Source: Alloyangia mangrovi
GTDB taxonomy: Bacteria; Pseudomonadota; Alphaproteobacteria; Rhodobacterales; Rhodobacteraceae
Length of the DNA stretch: 56,651 nucleotides
Direction of reading: 5' to 3'
Assembly: GCF_002300555.2 (NCBI RefSeq)
Contig: NZ_NTHN02000033.1
Coordinates: 1-56,651, forward strand
The notes beneath the pieces are model-generated. The model saw only the letters and a program-made list of their open reading frames with translations, was not told the DNA's origin and made no database searches. Of this stretch, positions 29,156-36,747 are shown one piece after another; the first letter of the stretch is position 1, and each line of letters starts with the position of its first letter. The position numbers and the translations under genes are program-made.

Positions 29156-29905
29156 ATGGCGCGAGCAGCAAAGACGACCAAAAGCAAATCGAAGACACCC
29201 GCAAAGGGATCAGGCAAGACCGCACGACGCCCCAGGCCGCTGCGCTTTCTGGTGAAGCGCGCCGTGCAGGCCGCGGTGGCGCTGGCGCTGCTGCTTGGCC
29301 TCGCGGTGCTGTCCTACCGCTTCGTGAACCCGCCCGGCAGCTTCTACATGTGGAGCGAGGGTCGCCGGCTCGGCAGCCCGGTAAGCTATGCCTGGGTGGA
29401 TGCCGAGGACGTGGCCCCCGTGGCCCTGCGCGCACTGGTGGCCGCCGAGGACGCGAATTTCTGCACCCATTGGGGCTTTGACATGCGGGCGATCCGTGCG
29501 GCCATCGCCGAGGGCGGCAACCGCGGCGCTTCGACCATCAGCCAGCAGGTGGTGAAGAACGCCTTCCTCTGGCAGGGCCGCAGCTGGCCGCGCAAGGCGC
29601 TGGAGGCGGCGCTCACCCCGCTGATGGAGGCGCTCTGGCCGAAGCGGCGCATCCTCGAGGTCTACATGAACATCGCCGAGTTCGATGAGGGTGTCTTCGG
29701 CATCAAGGCGGCCTCGCAGCACTACTTCGGGGTCGCACCGTCGCAGCTGACCTCGACGCAGGCAGCGCGGCTCGCGGCAATCCTGCCGGACCCCAAGGAC
29801 CGCTCGGCCTCGAACCCCTCAAGCTTCGTGCAGCGCCGCACCGGGCAGATCCGCGACGGCGCGGCGACAATTGCCCGCGATGGCCGGGCGCGCTGCTTCG
29901 AGTAA
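29156..29905 (+). CDS. mtgA: Monofunctional biosynthetic peptidoglycan transglycosylase
   Basis: Polymerises lipid II into glycan strands; a GT51 enzyme without a transpeptidase domain. It has 249 residues: a basic cytoplasmic tail (ARAAKTTKSKSKTPAKG), one membrane helix (about 42-60) and the periplasmic catalytic domain. GT51 motifs are VAAEDANFCTHWGFD (catalytic Glu), GASTISQQVVKNAFLW and KRRILEVYMNIAEFDEGVFGIKAAS. ATG 29156 is the only sensible start. It stands alone after the gltB terminator. Confidence 0.95.
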   Translation: MARAAKTTKSKSKTPAKGSGKTARRPRPLRFLVKRAVQAAVALALLLGLAVLSYRFVNPPGSFYMWSEGRRLGSPVSYAWVDAEDVAPVALRALVAAEDANFCTHWGFDMRAIRAAIAEGGNRGASTISQQVVKNAFLWQGRSWPRKALEAALTPLMEALWPKRRILEVYMNIAEFDEGVFGIKAASQHYFGVAPSQLTSTQAARLAAILPDPKDRSASNPSSFVQRRTGQIRDGAATIARDGRARCFE

Positions 29906-30102
29906 CGCGCCCGGCCGGGCAGCGCGTTTCGGCACCGGCTTACTGCAAGGCAGAATGACGCGCAGGGGCAGGGGCGATGTTGTCAACGCGCGATGCTCCA
30001 GCCATACTTTCTCCATTGAGTTGAAAAACTGCCAGTGCCTCGCGCGCCTTTTTTTCCTGCGCGATATCTATCTTTGCGAAATTTTATTGAAAAGAGTTTG
30101 AA

Positions 30103-31179
30103 ATGACGGGTAATTTCCTCCCTCTCACTGCCGGCCTAAGACCTCTTGCCGCGGTGACCTTGATCGTCGGCGCTGGCTGGGCCGGCATCGCTGACGCCTG
30201 CACCCGGCTTGTCTATCACGGTGCCGGTGACCAGATCATCACCGCCCGCTCGATGGACTGGCGCAGCGATATCGGCACCAATCTCTGGGTTTTTCCGCGC
30301 GGCATGGAACGGAACGGCGAGGCGGGGCCGAACTCGATCACTTGGACGTCGAAGTATGGCAGCGTCATCGCCTCGGCCTATGACATCGCGACGACCGACG
30401 GGATGAACGAGGCCGGGCTCGTGGCCAACCTGCTGTGGCTGGTGGAATCCGAATACCCCGAGTTCGACGGCAGCCAGACCGGCCTCAGCATCGCGGCCTG
30501 GACCCAATACGTGCTCGACAATTTTGCCACCGTCGAGGAGGCAGTGGCGGCGCTGGAGCTCGAACCCTTCACGATTGTCACCGATGCGGTGCCCGGCGAG
30601 GACCGGCTCGCGACGCTGCACCTGTCGATCTCGGACAAGACCGGTGACAGCGCCATCATCGAATACATTGGCGGCAAGCAGGTCATCCACCACAGCCGCG
30701 CGTACCAGGTGATGACCAACTCGCCGATCTTCGAGGAGCAGCTGGCGCTCGAGTCCTATTGGCGGCAGATCGGCGGCACGGTGATGCTGCCCGGCACCAA
30801 CCGCGCCTCGGACCGGTTTGCCCGCGCCTCCTTTTACGTGAACGCCATTCCGAAGACCGAAGACGCGGTCGAGACCCTCGCCAGCGTCTTTGGGGTGATC
30901 CGCAACGCCTCGGTGCCCTATGGCATCACCACACCGGATGAGCCCAATATCTCCTCGACCCGCTGGCGCACTGTCGCCGACCAGAAGCGGCTGCTCTACT
31001 TTTTTGAATCCGCGATGACTCCGAACACCTTCTGGGTTGATCTGAAGGCCTTCGATTTCACGCCGGAGAACGGCAAGGTGCTGCGCCTCGATCTGGGCCC
31101 GCAGCAGACCAATACCTATTCCGGTCTCGCCAACGCCAGTTTCGTCGCGACCGAGCCTTTCGATTTCCTCGGCCTTTGA
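30103..31179 (+). CDS. Linear amide C-N hydrolase, choloylglycine hydrolase family (exported)
   Basis: Ntn-hydrolase of the penicillin V acylase/bile salt hydrolase family, 358 residues. A signal peptide (residues 1-32, ending GIADA) is followed at once by Cys33 (CTRLVYHG). Export and cleavage would expose this Cys as the N-terminal nucleophile. Further motifs are ITARSMDWRSDIG, GMNEAGLVANLLWL, and the Asn/Arg region NSPIFEEQL...PGTNRASDRFARA. Substrates could be N-acyl homoserine lactones, penicillin V or other amides; sequence alone does not decide. The ribosome-binding site is weak (AAAGAGTTTGAA), and the upstream 170 bases are AT-rich compared with neighbours. It has no operon partner. 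Confidence 0.9.
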   Translation: MTGNFLPLTAGLRPLAAVTLIVGAGWAGIADACTRLVYHGAGDQIITARSMDWRSDIGTNLWVFPRGMERNGEAGPNSITWTSKYGSVIASAYDIATTDGMNEAGLVANLLWLVESEYPEFDGSQTGLSIAAWTQYVLDNFATVEEAVAALELEPFTIVTDAVPGEDRLATLHLSISDKTGDSAIIEYIGGKQVIHHSRAYQVMTNSPIFEEQLALESYWRQIGGTVMLPGTNRASDRFARASFYVNAIPKTEDAVETLASVFGVIRNASVPYGITTPDEPNISSTRWRTVADQKRLLYFFESAMTPNTFWVDLKAFDFTPENGKVLRLDLGPQQTNTYSGLANASFVATEPFDFLGL

Positions 31180-31198
31180 CCCAGCGCGCGGCGCGCGG

Positions 31199-31220
31199 CT
31201 TCTTCTCTTTGAAAATACGC
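31199..31220. repeat. REP-like half-site (copy 3)
   Basis: CTTCTTCTCTTTGAAAATAC plus GC matches one arm of the 16322-16385 palindrome with one mismatch. It is followed by GC-rich CGGGGGAGCGCGCCGCG and GGGGGCGGAGCCCCC, as in copy 1. Confidence 0.7.
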
Positions 31221-31392
31221 CGGGGGAGCGCGCCGCGACGCGGCGCTGCGGGGGCGGAGCCCCCTGCGGCACCGGCCTCCGGGCCGAAGGTCGGGCCATC
31301 ACCCGCCCGTGTTCCCATCCCCAGTTGAATCGCCGCCGCTTTCACGGCAAACAGGCGGGAGATTTCCCTCAGACCCGGAGCCGCTTTCTCGA

Positions 31393-32058
31393 ATGGCAAA
31401 GCTTTACCACGTGCCGCTCTCGCCCTTTTGCCGCAAGGTTCGCCTGAGCCTCGCAGAGAAGAAGATCGAATGCGAGCTGGTCGAGGAACGCTACTGGGAG
31501 CAGGAGGCAGACTTCCTGCGCCGCAACCCGGCGGGCAAGGTTCCGGTGCTGCGCATCGACAACAAGACCATGTCCGAAAGCGCCGCGATCTGCGAATGGC
31601 TCGAAGAGAAATACCCCGAGCCCTCGCTGCTGCCGCGTTCGCCCGACGCCCGCTACGAGGTGCGCCGGCTGGTCGCCTGGTTCGACGACAAGTTCCACCA
31701 TGAGGTGACCTCGAAGCTGCTCTACGAGCGGGTGAACAAGAAGATCATGAAGGCCGGCTTCCCCGACTCGAGCAACGTCAAGGCCGGGGCCAAGGCGATC
31801 AAGTACCACCTCGACTACATGGCCTGGCTGCTCGATCACCGGCGCTGGCTGGCGGGCGACGTGATGACGCTGGCGGATTTCGCCGCGGCGGCGCATCTGT
31901 CGTCGCTGGATTACATCTCGGATGTGGACTGGAATCGCTCGGCGGTGGTCAAGGACTGGTACGCCAAGATCAAGTCGCGCCCGGCCTTCCGCTCGATCCT
32001 CGCCGACCAGATCCCAGGCTTCCCGCAGCCGGCGCATTACGCCGATCTCGATTTCTGA
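31393..32058 (+). CDS. Glutathione S-transferase family protein, FzlA-like
   Basis: A 221-residue GST-fold protein: N-terminal thioredoxin-like domain (AKLYHVPLSPFCRKVRLSLAEKKIECELVEERYWE, NPAGKVPVLRID, SESAAICEWLEE) and an all-helical C-terminal domain (RRLVAWFDDKFHHEVTSKLLYERVNKK ... RRWLAGDVMTLADFAAAAHLSSLDY). The ending PQPAHYADLDF and overall pattern match alphaproteobacterial proteins annotated as FzlA, an FtsZ-binding GST relative needed for constriction, rather than a detoxifying enzyme. That subfamily call rests on memory. The start at 31393 gives the normal thioredoxin-fold terminus. Confidence 0.85.
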   Translation: MAKLYHVPLSPFCRKVRLSLAEKKIECELVEERYWEQEADFLRRNPAGKVPVLRIDNKTMSESAAICEWLEEKYPEPSLLPRSPDARYEVRRLVAWFDDKFHHEVTSKLLYERVNKKIMKAGFPDSSNVKAGAKAIKYHLDYMAWLLDHRRWLAGDVMTLADFAAAAHLSSLDYISDVDWNRSAVVKDWYAKIKSRPAFRSILADQIPGFPQPAHYADLDF

Positions 32059-32096
32059 GGCGCGCGCGGGGATGCCCCCGCGCGCCATTGACCGCC

Positions 32097-32759
32097 CTAG
32101 CCGGCGGCGCTCTCCAGCTTGCCCAGCACGGCGTCCGTGACCATCGGCACGCCGCTGCAGCCGGCCACCCAGGCCAGCGCCGTATCCTGCTTCTCGCGGC
32201 TGAAATCGGCGAGCGCATCGGCCACGAAGAAGGGCTCGATGTCGCGCTGAAACGCCTCTGCCGCCGTCGCGAGGCAACCGATATGGGCGTAGATACCCGT
32301 CACGATGAGCTGGTCCCGCCCGCGCGCCCGCATCAGCGTCTCGAGGTTCGAGCGCTGGAATGCGCTGTAGCGATGCTTGACCAGCGTGATGTCCCCCTCC
32401 GCCGGGGCGAGCGCGGGGATGATCTCCTCGTGCTCGGGCGTCGCCGACATGCCCGGCCCCCAGAGATCGGCCTGCAGCCCGCGGTCGGGGCGAAACTGGT
32501 TGCCCTTCTGCGCGGTGTAGAAGACCGGCACGCCGGCGGCGCGGGCGACCTCGAGCAGCCGCGCGATATTGGCGGCGGCGGCGGCGATGGTGCTGCCTTC
32601 GCGGCTGAAGGCATCCTCGCCGTAGGCGGCGCAGAAGTAGCGCTGCATGTCATGCACCAGCAGCGCGGCGCGTCCGGTCTCCAGCGCAAAGGGCGCGCGG
32701 GGCCGGGGCAGATCTTCGGCGGTGGGCAGCGGGTAGTCGGGGATCTTCGGAAGGGCCAT
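32097..32759 (-). CDS. Isochorismatase (EntB/DhbB N-terminal domain type)
   Basis: Predicted to hydrolyse isochorismate to 2,3-dihydro-2,3-dihydroxybenzoate and pyruvate. The 220-residue protein matches the isochorismatase domain: PKIPDYPLPTAEDLP, then RAALLVHDMQRYF (catalytic Asp), QKGNQ, LVKHRYSAFQRSNLE and the GIYAHIGCLATA loop. It lacks the C-terminal aryl carrier domain that EntB uses in siderophore assembly. ATG 32759 is 43 bases after the isochorismate synthase gene, so the two form an operon. Genes for dihydroxybenzoate dehydrogenase and ligase are not seen nearby. Confidence 0.9.
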   Translation of the reverse strand: MALPKIPDYPLPTAEDLPRPRAPFALETGRAALLVHDMQRYFCAAYGEDAFSREGSTIAAAAANIARLLEVARAAGVPVFYTAQKGNQFRPDRGLQADLWGPGMSATPEHEEIIPALAPAEGDITLVKHRYSAFQRSNLETLMRARGRDQLIVTGIYAHIGCLATAAEAFQRDIEPFFVADALADFSREKQDTALAWVAGCSGVPMVTDAVLGKLESAAG

Positions 32760-32802
32760 GGGAGCTTTCTGCGGGGTGAGCGAAATGTGCGACGTGCAGG
32801 CC

Positions 32803-33924
32803 TCAGAGGCCTTCGGAGATGCCGAGCGCGCGGCGCATGGCGATGAACTTTGCGCGGGTCTCGGCGACCTCCTCGCGCGGGTCCGAGGCGGCGACGATCC
32901 CGGCCCCGGCAAAGAGCCGAGCCGTGCTGCCCTCGATCATCGCGCAGCGCAGGGTGACGTGCCATTCGCCGTCGTTGCTGGCGTCCACCCAGCCGAGCGT
33001 GCCCGCGTAGAACTCGCGGTCAAATGGCTCGGACCCGGCGATCGCCTGCAGCGCCTCGCGCAGCGGTGCCCCCGCGACGGCGGGTGTCGGATGCAGCGCC
33101 GCCAGCAGCTCGAGACAGGGCGTCTCGGGATCGCGCAGCACCCCGTCGATGCAGGTGCCGAGGTGCCACATGCTGGCGGTGCGGTCGAGCTGCGGGGCCT
33201 CGGGCACGGCGAGATCGGCGCAATAGGGGGCGAGAATGTCGTGGATGTATTCGACCACCACCCGGTGTTCGACATTGTCCTTTTCCGAGCCCAGCAGCGC
33301 CGCCTTGGCCTGCGCATCCTCGGCGGCATCTGCGCGCCGCCGCGCCGAGCCGGCGAGCGGGTGCGAGCGGATCGCCGTGCCGGTCTTGCGCAGCAGCAGC
33401 TCGGGCGTGGCCCCGACCAGCCAGCGCGCCGCGCGGCGGGCGCCGGGCAGCGGCAGGCAATAGGCGGTCACATGCGGGTCGGCGCCGAGCCGTTGGGCCA
33501 CGGCAAAGGGATCGAGCGCCCGGTCGGTACGCAGATCGAGCGCCCGCGCCAGCACCGCCTTGCGGAGCGGGGTGTCGGGATTGGCCACCTGCGCCGCCAC
33601 CGCGGCCACGGCCTCGGCGTAGCGGTCCTGCGAGGGCAGGCGGTTGAGCGCCAGCGGGCGGGCGACCGCGTCGATCCGGGCTTGCTGAACCGGGGCCGGC
33701 TCCGTCTCGGGGCGGAGCCCGTAGAGCCAGCCGGGCAGGTCACGCTCGAAGGGGAAGGCGCCGAAGAGGCGCTGCGCTGCCCCCGCGCCGCGCGCGGCAA
33801 GCGAGGAGAGCGGGCCCGAGATGGACTCCTCGATGATGCCGCTCCGCGCACCGAGGCGCAGTGGCAGGCCGAGGCAGGCGCCCTCTGGCGCGCTCATGGG
33901 GTACGAAATCGCAAGGTCGCTCAA
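32803..33924 (-). CDS. Isochorismate synthase (EntC/DhbC/MenF family)
   Basis: Isomerises chorismate to isochorismate with Mg2+. The 373-residue protein has the chorismate-utilising fold: YCLPLPGARRAARWLVGATPELLLRK, IRSHPLAGSARR, LGSEKDNVEHRVVVEYIHD, and the C-terminal LHPTPAVAGAPL, EFYAGTLGWVDA and AGAGIVAASDPREE motifs. The start is probably TTG 33924, which has a CAGGA site 8 bases upstream; ATG 33897 has none. An inverted repeat overlaps that ribosome-binding site. With the isochorismatase downstream the pair makes a catechol precursor from chorismate. Confidence 0.92.
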   Translation of the reverse strand: MSDLAISYPMSAPEGACLGLPLRLGARSGIIEESISGPLSSLAARGAGAAQRLFGAFPFERDLPGWLYGLRPETEPAPVQQARIDAVARPLALNRLPSQDRYAEAVAAVAAQVANPDTPLRKAVLARALDLRTDRALDPFAVAQRLGADPHVTAYCLPLPGARRAARWLVGATPELLLRKTGTAIRSHPLAGSARRRADAAEDAQAKAALLGSEKDNVEHRVVVEYIHDILAPYCADLAVPEAPQLDRTASMWHLGTCIDGVLRDPETPCLELLAALHPTPAVAGAPLREALQAIAGSEPFDREFYAGTLGWVDASNDGEWHVTLRCAMIEGSTARLFAGAGIVAASDPREEVAETRAKFIAMRRALGISEGL

Positions 33925-33925
33925 G

Positions 33926-33940
33926 GAACAAATCCTGTTC
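33926..33940. promoter_or_regulatory. Inverted repeat over the isochorismate synthase start
   Basis: GAACA-AATCC-TGTTC lies just upstream of the TTG start and covers its ribosome-binding site. It may be a repressor site or translational hairpin. It does not match a Fur box. Confidence 0.35.
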
Positions 33941-34074
33941 TAGGAGCTGCCTGCCGGTTCGGTGGGTGCTGTCGGTGAAAGGGGCCGCGGGGCGGCATGT
34001 GATCCCGACCTAGCGCGGAGCGCCGAGGGGTGTCAATTCACAAGTCCTCGCCGGTGCGTCCCGTGGCTGGGTGC

Positions 34075-34401
34075 TCAGTTCAGCAGGCGCTCGAGCCGAC
34101 CGCGCTTGTTGGCGTCATTGCCCTGGCTGTGGAGGATGGCGCGGATCTTGCCGACCTCCTCGGGGCGGATCCGGCTCGTATCTATGCTCGGGGCAAGCGT
34201 CCTTACCTGCTGCATCTCGCCCTGGGTCAGTTCGACGGGGCGACCGAGGCTCATGGCATAACGCTCGCTTTCGGTCTCGGTCTGTTCGGACGGTGCCGCG
34301 GCGCGGTCGTCGGTGCCCGGCGTGCGGCTGCGGTTGACCATGGCCAGCCCGGCGACGACCAGCAGCGCGCCGATCACGAAGACAACAGCATAGCTTTTCA
34401 T
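34075..34401 (-). CDS. Small membrane-anchored protein, 108 aa
   Basis: No family is recognised. One N-terminal helix (SYAVVFVIGALLVVAGLAMV) is followed by a soluble region rich in Ser/Glu/Arg (RSRTPGTDDRAAAPSEQTETE). The C-terminus is helical and charged (LTQGEMQQVRTLAPS ... RPEEVGKIRAILHSQGNDANKRGRLERLL). The start at 34401 is supported by reverse-strand GGAGCCCGCC. It is probably anchored in the inner membrane with the C-terminus in the periplasm. It stands between the isochorismate and LysR genes without overlap. Confidence 0.7.
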   Translation of the reverse strand: MKSYAVVFVIGALLVVAGLAMVNRSRTPGTDDRAAAPSEQTETESERYAMSLGRPVELTQGEMQQVRTLAPSIDTSRIRPEEVGKIRAILHSQGNDANKRGRLERLLN

Positions 34402-34469
34402 GGCGGGCTCCGATCCCTGAGTGGTCCTTGCCTTCAACATAGGGCCTCGCGCCGCGGGCACAAGGTGGC

Positions 34470-35384
34470 TCAGGACCGGGGCGCCCCCGCCGGCATCTCG
34501 GCCTTCACGTGGTCGACGAAGGCGCGCAGGGCGGGGGGCATCAGCCGCCGCTCGGTGAAATAGAGCGACGGGCCCGGGAAGGGCGGGGTCCAGTCCTCGA
34601 GCACCGCCACCAGCCGCCCGCTGCGGAGATCCTCGACGAGATAGTCGTCGAAGGCGTAGACCAGCCCGTGCCCGGCGCGGGCGGCCACCAGCGCGGCGGC
34701 GGAGCTGTTCACCGCAAGCCGCCCCTGAGGGGTGATGTCGCGCGTCCGGCCGTCCTTCTCGAAGGACCAGGGCAGCGTGTTGCCGGTTCCGAAGACATGG
34801 GTGATGCAGGCGTGTTGCGCCAGCTCGTCGGGGTGCTCCGGCGTGCCGTGCCGCGCGAGGTACCCCGGCGCGGCGGCCACCAGCATGCGCTGGTCGGCGC
34901 CCACCCGCACCGCCACCATGTCCTGCGCCAGCGCCTCGTCGTAGCGCAGCCCGGCATCGAAGCCGCGGGCGACCACGTCGATGAGGTCGCCCTCGCTGAC
35001 CGCCTCGATCCGCACCCCGGGGTGGCGGGCGAGAAAGGAGGCGACCAGCGGCATCAGCCGCAGCTCGATCGCCGGGGCCGGACCGTTGATGCGGATGCGC
35101 CCGGTGAGCGGGGCCTGCCTCCCGCTGCCGACCGCGGCGGCGGCCTCGCCCAGCACCGCCACCGCATCGCCGGCGCGGGCGAGCAGGCGCTCGCCCTCCT
35201 CGGTCAGCGAGGTGCTCCGGGTGTTGCGGTTGAGCAGCCGTACCCCGAGCCGCGCCTCGAGCTCGCGGATCCGCTCGCTGAGCGTCGAGGGCGAGATCGC
35301 CAGCTCCGCCGCCGCCCGGCGGAAGTTGAGATGCCGCGCGAGGGTGACGAACTGCGCGAGGGAGTTGAGGTCGATCTGCTGCAT
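34470..35384 (-). CDS. LysR family transcription regulator
   Basis: The 304-residue protein has an N-terminal winged helix (LNSLAQFVTLARHLNFRRAAAELAISPSTLSERIRELEARLGVRLLNRNTRSTSLTEEG) and a periplasmic-binding-protein-like effector domain. It is transcribed divergently from the adjacent SDR gene and most likely controls it. I use ATG 35384 (MQQIDLNSL, the family start); a longer frame to 35408 would run through the inverted repeat upstream. The effector is unknown. Confidence 0.92.
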   Translation of the reverse strand: MQQIDLNSLAQFVTLARHLNFRRAAAELAISPSTLSERIRELEARLGVRLLNRNTRSTSLTEEGERLLARAGDAVAVLGEAAAAVGSGRQAPLTGRIRINGPAPAIELRLMPLVASFLARHPGVRIEAVSEGDLIDVVARGFDAGLRYDEALAQDMVAVRVGADQRMLVAAAPGYLARHGTPEHPDELAQHACITHVFGTGNTLPWSFEKDGRTRDITPQGRLAVNSSAAALVAARAGHGLVYAFDDYLVEDLRSGRLVAVLEDWTPPFPGPSLYFTERRLMPPALRAFVDHVKAEMPAGAPRS

Positions 35385-35386
35385 TG

Positions 35387-35400
35387 TTCGGAAATCCGAA
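35387..35400. promoter_or_regulatory. Inverted repeat, candidate LysR operator
   Basis: TTCGGA-AA-TCCGAA, a 6-base perfect dyad directly upstream of the LysR start in the divergent LysR/SDR region. Its position suits autoregulation. The dyad is shorter than many LysR sites. Confidence 0.5.
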
Positions 35401-35502
35401 TGGCCCATACGTATCTGTACGATTTATCGAACCGTCCCGACAACCTATCTCCGGCATGAACCGGGGCGGATGCACCGCCCCGCTGGTACAGGAGATGACC
35501 CC

Positions 35503-36258
35503 ATGACCCGCAAGATTGCCCTCATCACCGGCGCGAGCCGCGGCCTTGGCCGCTCTGCCGCGCTGCACCTTGCCCGCGCGGGCGTCGAGGTGATCGGCAC
35601 CTACAACAGGTCCGCCGAGGCCGCCGCCGAGACCCGGCGCGAGATCGAAGCCCTCGGCGTGCGCGCGGCGATGCTGCCCTTCGATGCGGACGGCGGCGAC
35701 GTCGCCGCCTTCGCCGCCGCGCTGGAGCAGACCCTGCAGGGCACCTTTGGCCGCGACAGCTTCGACTACCTCGTCAATAACGCCGGCCTTGGGGTGCATG
35801 CCAGCATCGCCGGTACCGAGCCCGAGCAGCTCGACCTGCTCTACCGCGTACACCTGCGCACGCCCTTCGTGCTGACCCAGACGCTGTCCCCGCGGATTGC
35901 CGAGGGCGGGGCGGTGCTCTTCGTCTCCTCGGGATTGGCGCGCTTCACCCTGCCGGGCTACGCCGCCTATGCGGCGATGAAGGGCGCGGTCGAGGTGCTG
36001 ACCCGCTATGCCGCGCAGGAGTTCGGGCCGCGCGGCATCCGGGTCAACTGCCTTGCGCCCGGTGCCATCGCCACGGATTTCGGCGGTGGCGCGGTGCGCG
36101 ACAACGCCGAGTTGAACGCGCGGGTGGCGCGGATGACGGCGCTCGGCCGGGTCGGCGCGCCCGAGGACATCGGTGCCGGTGTCGCGGCACTTCTGGACGG
36201 TGGGCTGGGCTGGATGAGCGGGCAGCGGGTCGAGCTGTCGGGTGGCCAGGGGCTCTGA
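35503..36258 (+). CDS. Short-chain dehydrogenase/reductase (SDR)
   Basis: Classical SDR of 251 residues with cofactor motif TGASRGLG (ITGASRGLGRSAALHL), NNAG (YLVNNAGLGVHA), catalytic Tyr/Lys in YAAYAAMKGAVEVL, and the C-terminal RVGAPEDIGAGVAALL. Residues after the second beta-strand (GTYNRS) suggest NADP(H). AGGAG before ATG 35503 fixes the start. It is divergent from its probable LysR regulator. I considered a 2,3-dihydro-2,3-dihydroxybenzoate dehydrogenase role because of nearby isochorismate genes, but strand and regulator argue against it; the substrate is unknown. Confidence 0.92.
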   Translation: MTRKIALITGASRGLGRSAALHLARAGVEVIGTYNRSAEAAAETRREIEALGVRAAMLPFDADGGDVAAFAAALEQTLQGTFGRDSFDYLVNNAGLGVHASIAGTEPEQLDLLYRVHLRTPFVLTQTLSPRIAEGGAVLFVSSGLARFTLPGYAAYAAMKGAVEVLTRYAAQEFGPRGIRVNCLAPGAIATDFGGGAVRDNAELNARVARMTALGRVGAPEDIGAGVAALLDGGLGWMSGQRVELSGGQGL

Positions 36259-36266
36259 CTGGGGAG

Positions 36267-36288
36267 CCCTGTCCCTGCGGGGACAGGG
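36267..36288 (+). terminator. Hairpin after SDR gene
   Basis: CCCTGTCCC / GGGACAGGG around TGCG, 8 bases past the SDR stop. The T tract is missing, so it may be a stabiliser rather than a full intrinsic terminator. Confidence 0.5.
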
Positions 36289-36530
36289 CGATCCGGTGCT
36301 GAAAAGGGATCAATGCCCCTTGGGCCGCTTGGAGATACGCGGTTGGTCCCAAGGGTGTGTAAGGGGAGGAAAATAGCCACTCAGTTTGGTAACTGCCCTG
36401 ATCCTGACCCTAACCGCGAGAGAGTTAATTTTTGGTAAATTTTCATGAAATTTACCTTGTCGTTAGGTCAGGGTTTGCCGTCTTTCTTGAGGTTTCGGCG
36501 GTATGTCAGGGGTGCGCGTGGTTAACGCAA
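36289..36530. other. AT-rich intergenic region with nested inverted repeats
   Basis: No gene is supported. An outer stem CCTGACC(C)TAAC (36403-36414) pairs with GTTAGGTCAGG (36462-36472). An inner hairpin GTAAATTT-TCATG-AAATTTAC lies at 36435-36455. The base composition is far below the local GC level. Confidence 0.55.
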
Positions 36531-36558
36531 GCGGGGCGGCCATCGCTGGCCGCCCCGC
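36531..36558. terminator. Terminator hairpin after the rhodanese-YeeE operon
   Basis: Perfect 12-base stem GCGGGGCGGCCA / TGGCCGCCCCGC with a TCGC loop, 25 bases beyond the last minus-strand gene of the operon. The T-rich tail is weak on both sides. Confidence 0.7.
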
Positions 36559-36582
36559 TCTTGTGTCCATCTGTCCCGATGC

Positions 36583-36747
36583 TCAGTCCGGCAAGGCGCC
36601 GCAGAAGCCGCCCGAGGCCATCGCGCCGGAGCCGAAGGCCAGCAGGGTGGGGGCCTGGTAGGGGTTCGGCGGGGTCCGGGCGAGGTCGAAGACCAGCAGC
36701 GCCGCGACGAAGGCGAGCGCCAGAGCGGCGGTGAGGCTGCGGGTCAT
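36583..36747 (-). CDS. Small membrane protein, 54 aa, in sulfur operon
   Basis: A short protein with one membrane helix (LTAALALAFVAALLVFDLA) and a Gly-rich end containing a single Cys (FGSGAMASGGFCGALPD). ATG 36747 overlaps the YeeE stop (ATGA), so it is translated with the transporter. It is too short for most gene callers but is well placed. A role as a transporter subunit or sulfur-relay partner through its Cys is possible, but not shown. Confidence 0.65.
   Translation of the reverse strand: MTRSLTAALALAFVAALLVFDLARTPPNPYQAPTLLAFGSGAMASGGFCGALPD

Noticed and set aside
29906-30102. Short coding frames between mtgA and the Ntn hydrolase
   Set aside because: No ribosome-binding site or recognisable protein; the region is better read as promoter DNA.
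35503-36258. SDR as 2,3-dihydro-2,3-dihydroxybenzoate dehydrogenase (EntA) for the isochorismate pair
   Set aside because: It is on the opposite strand, about 1.6 kb away, with its own divergent LysR gene; no EntA-specific residues were recognised.
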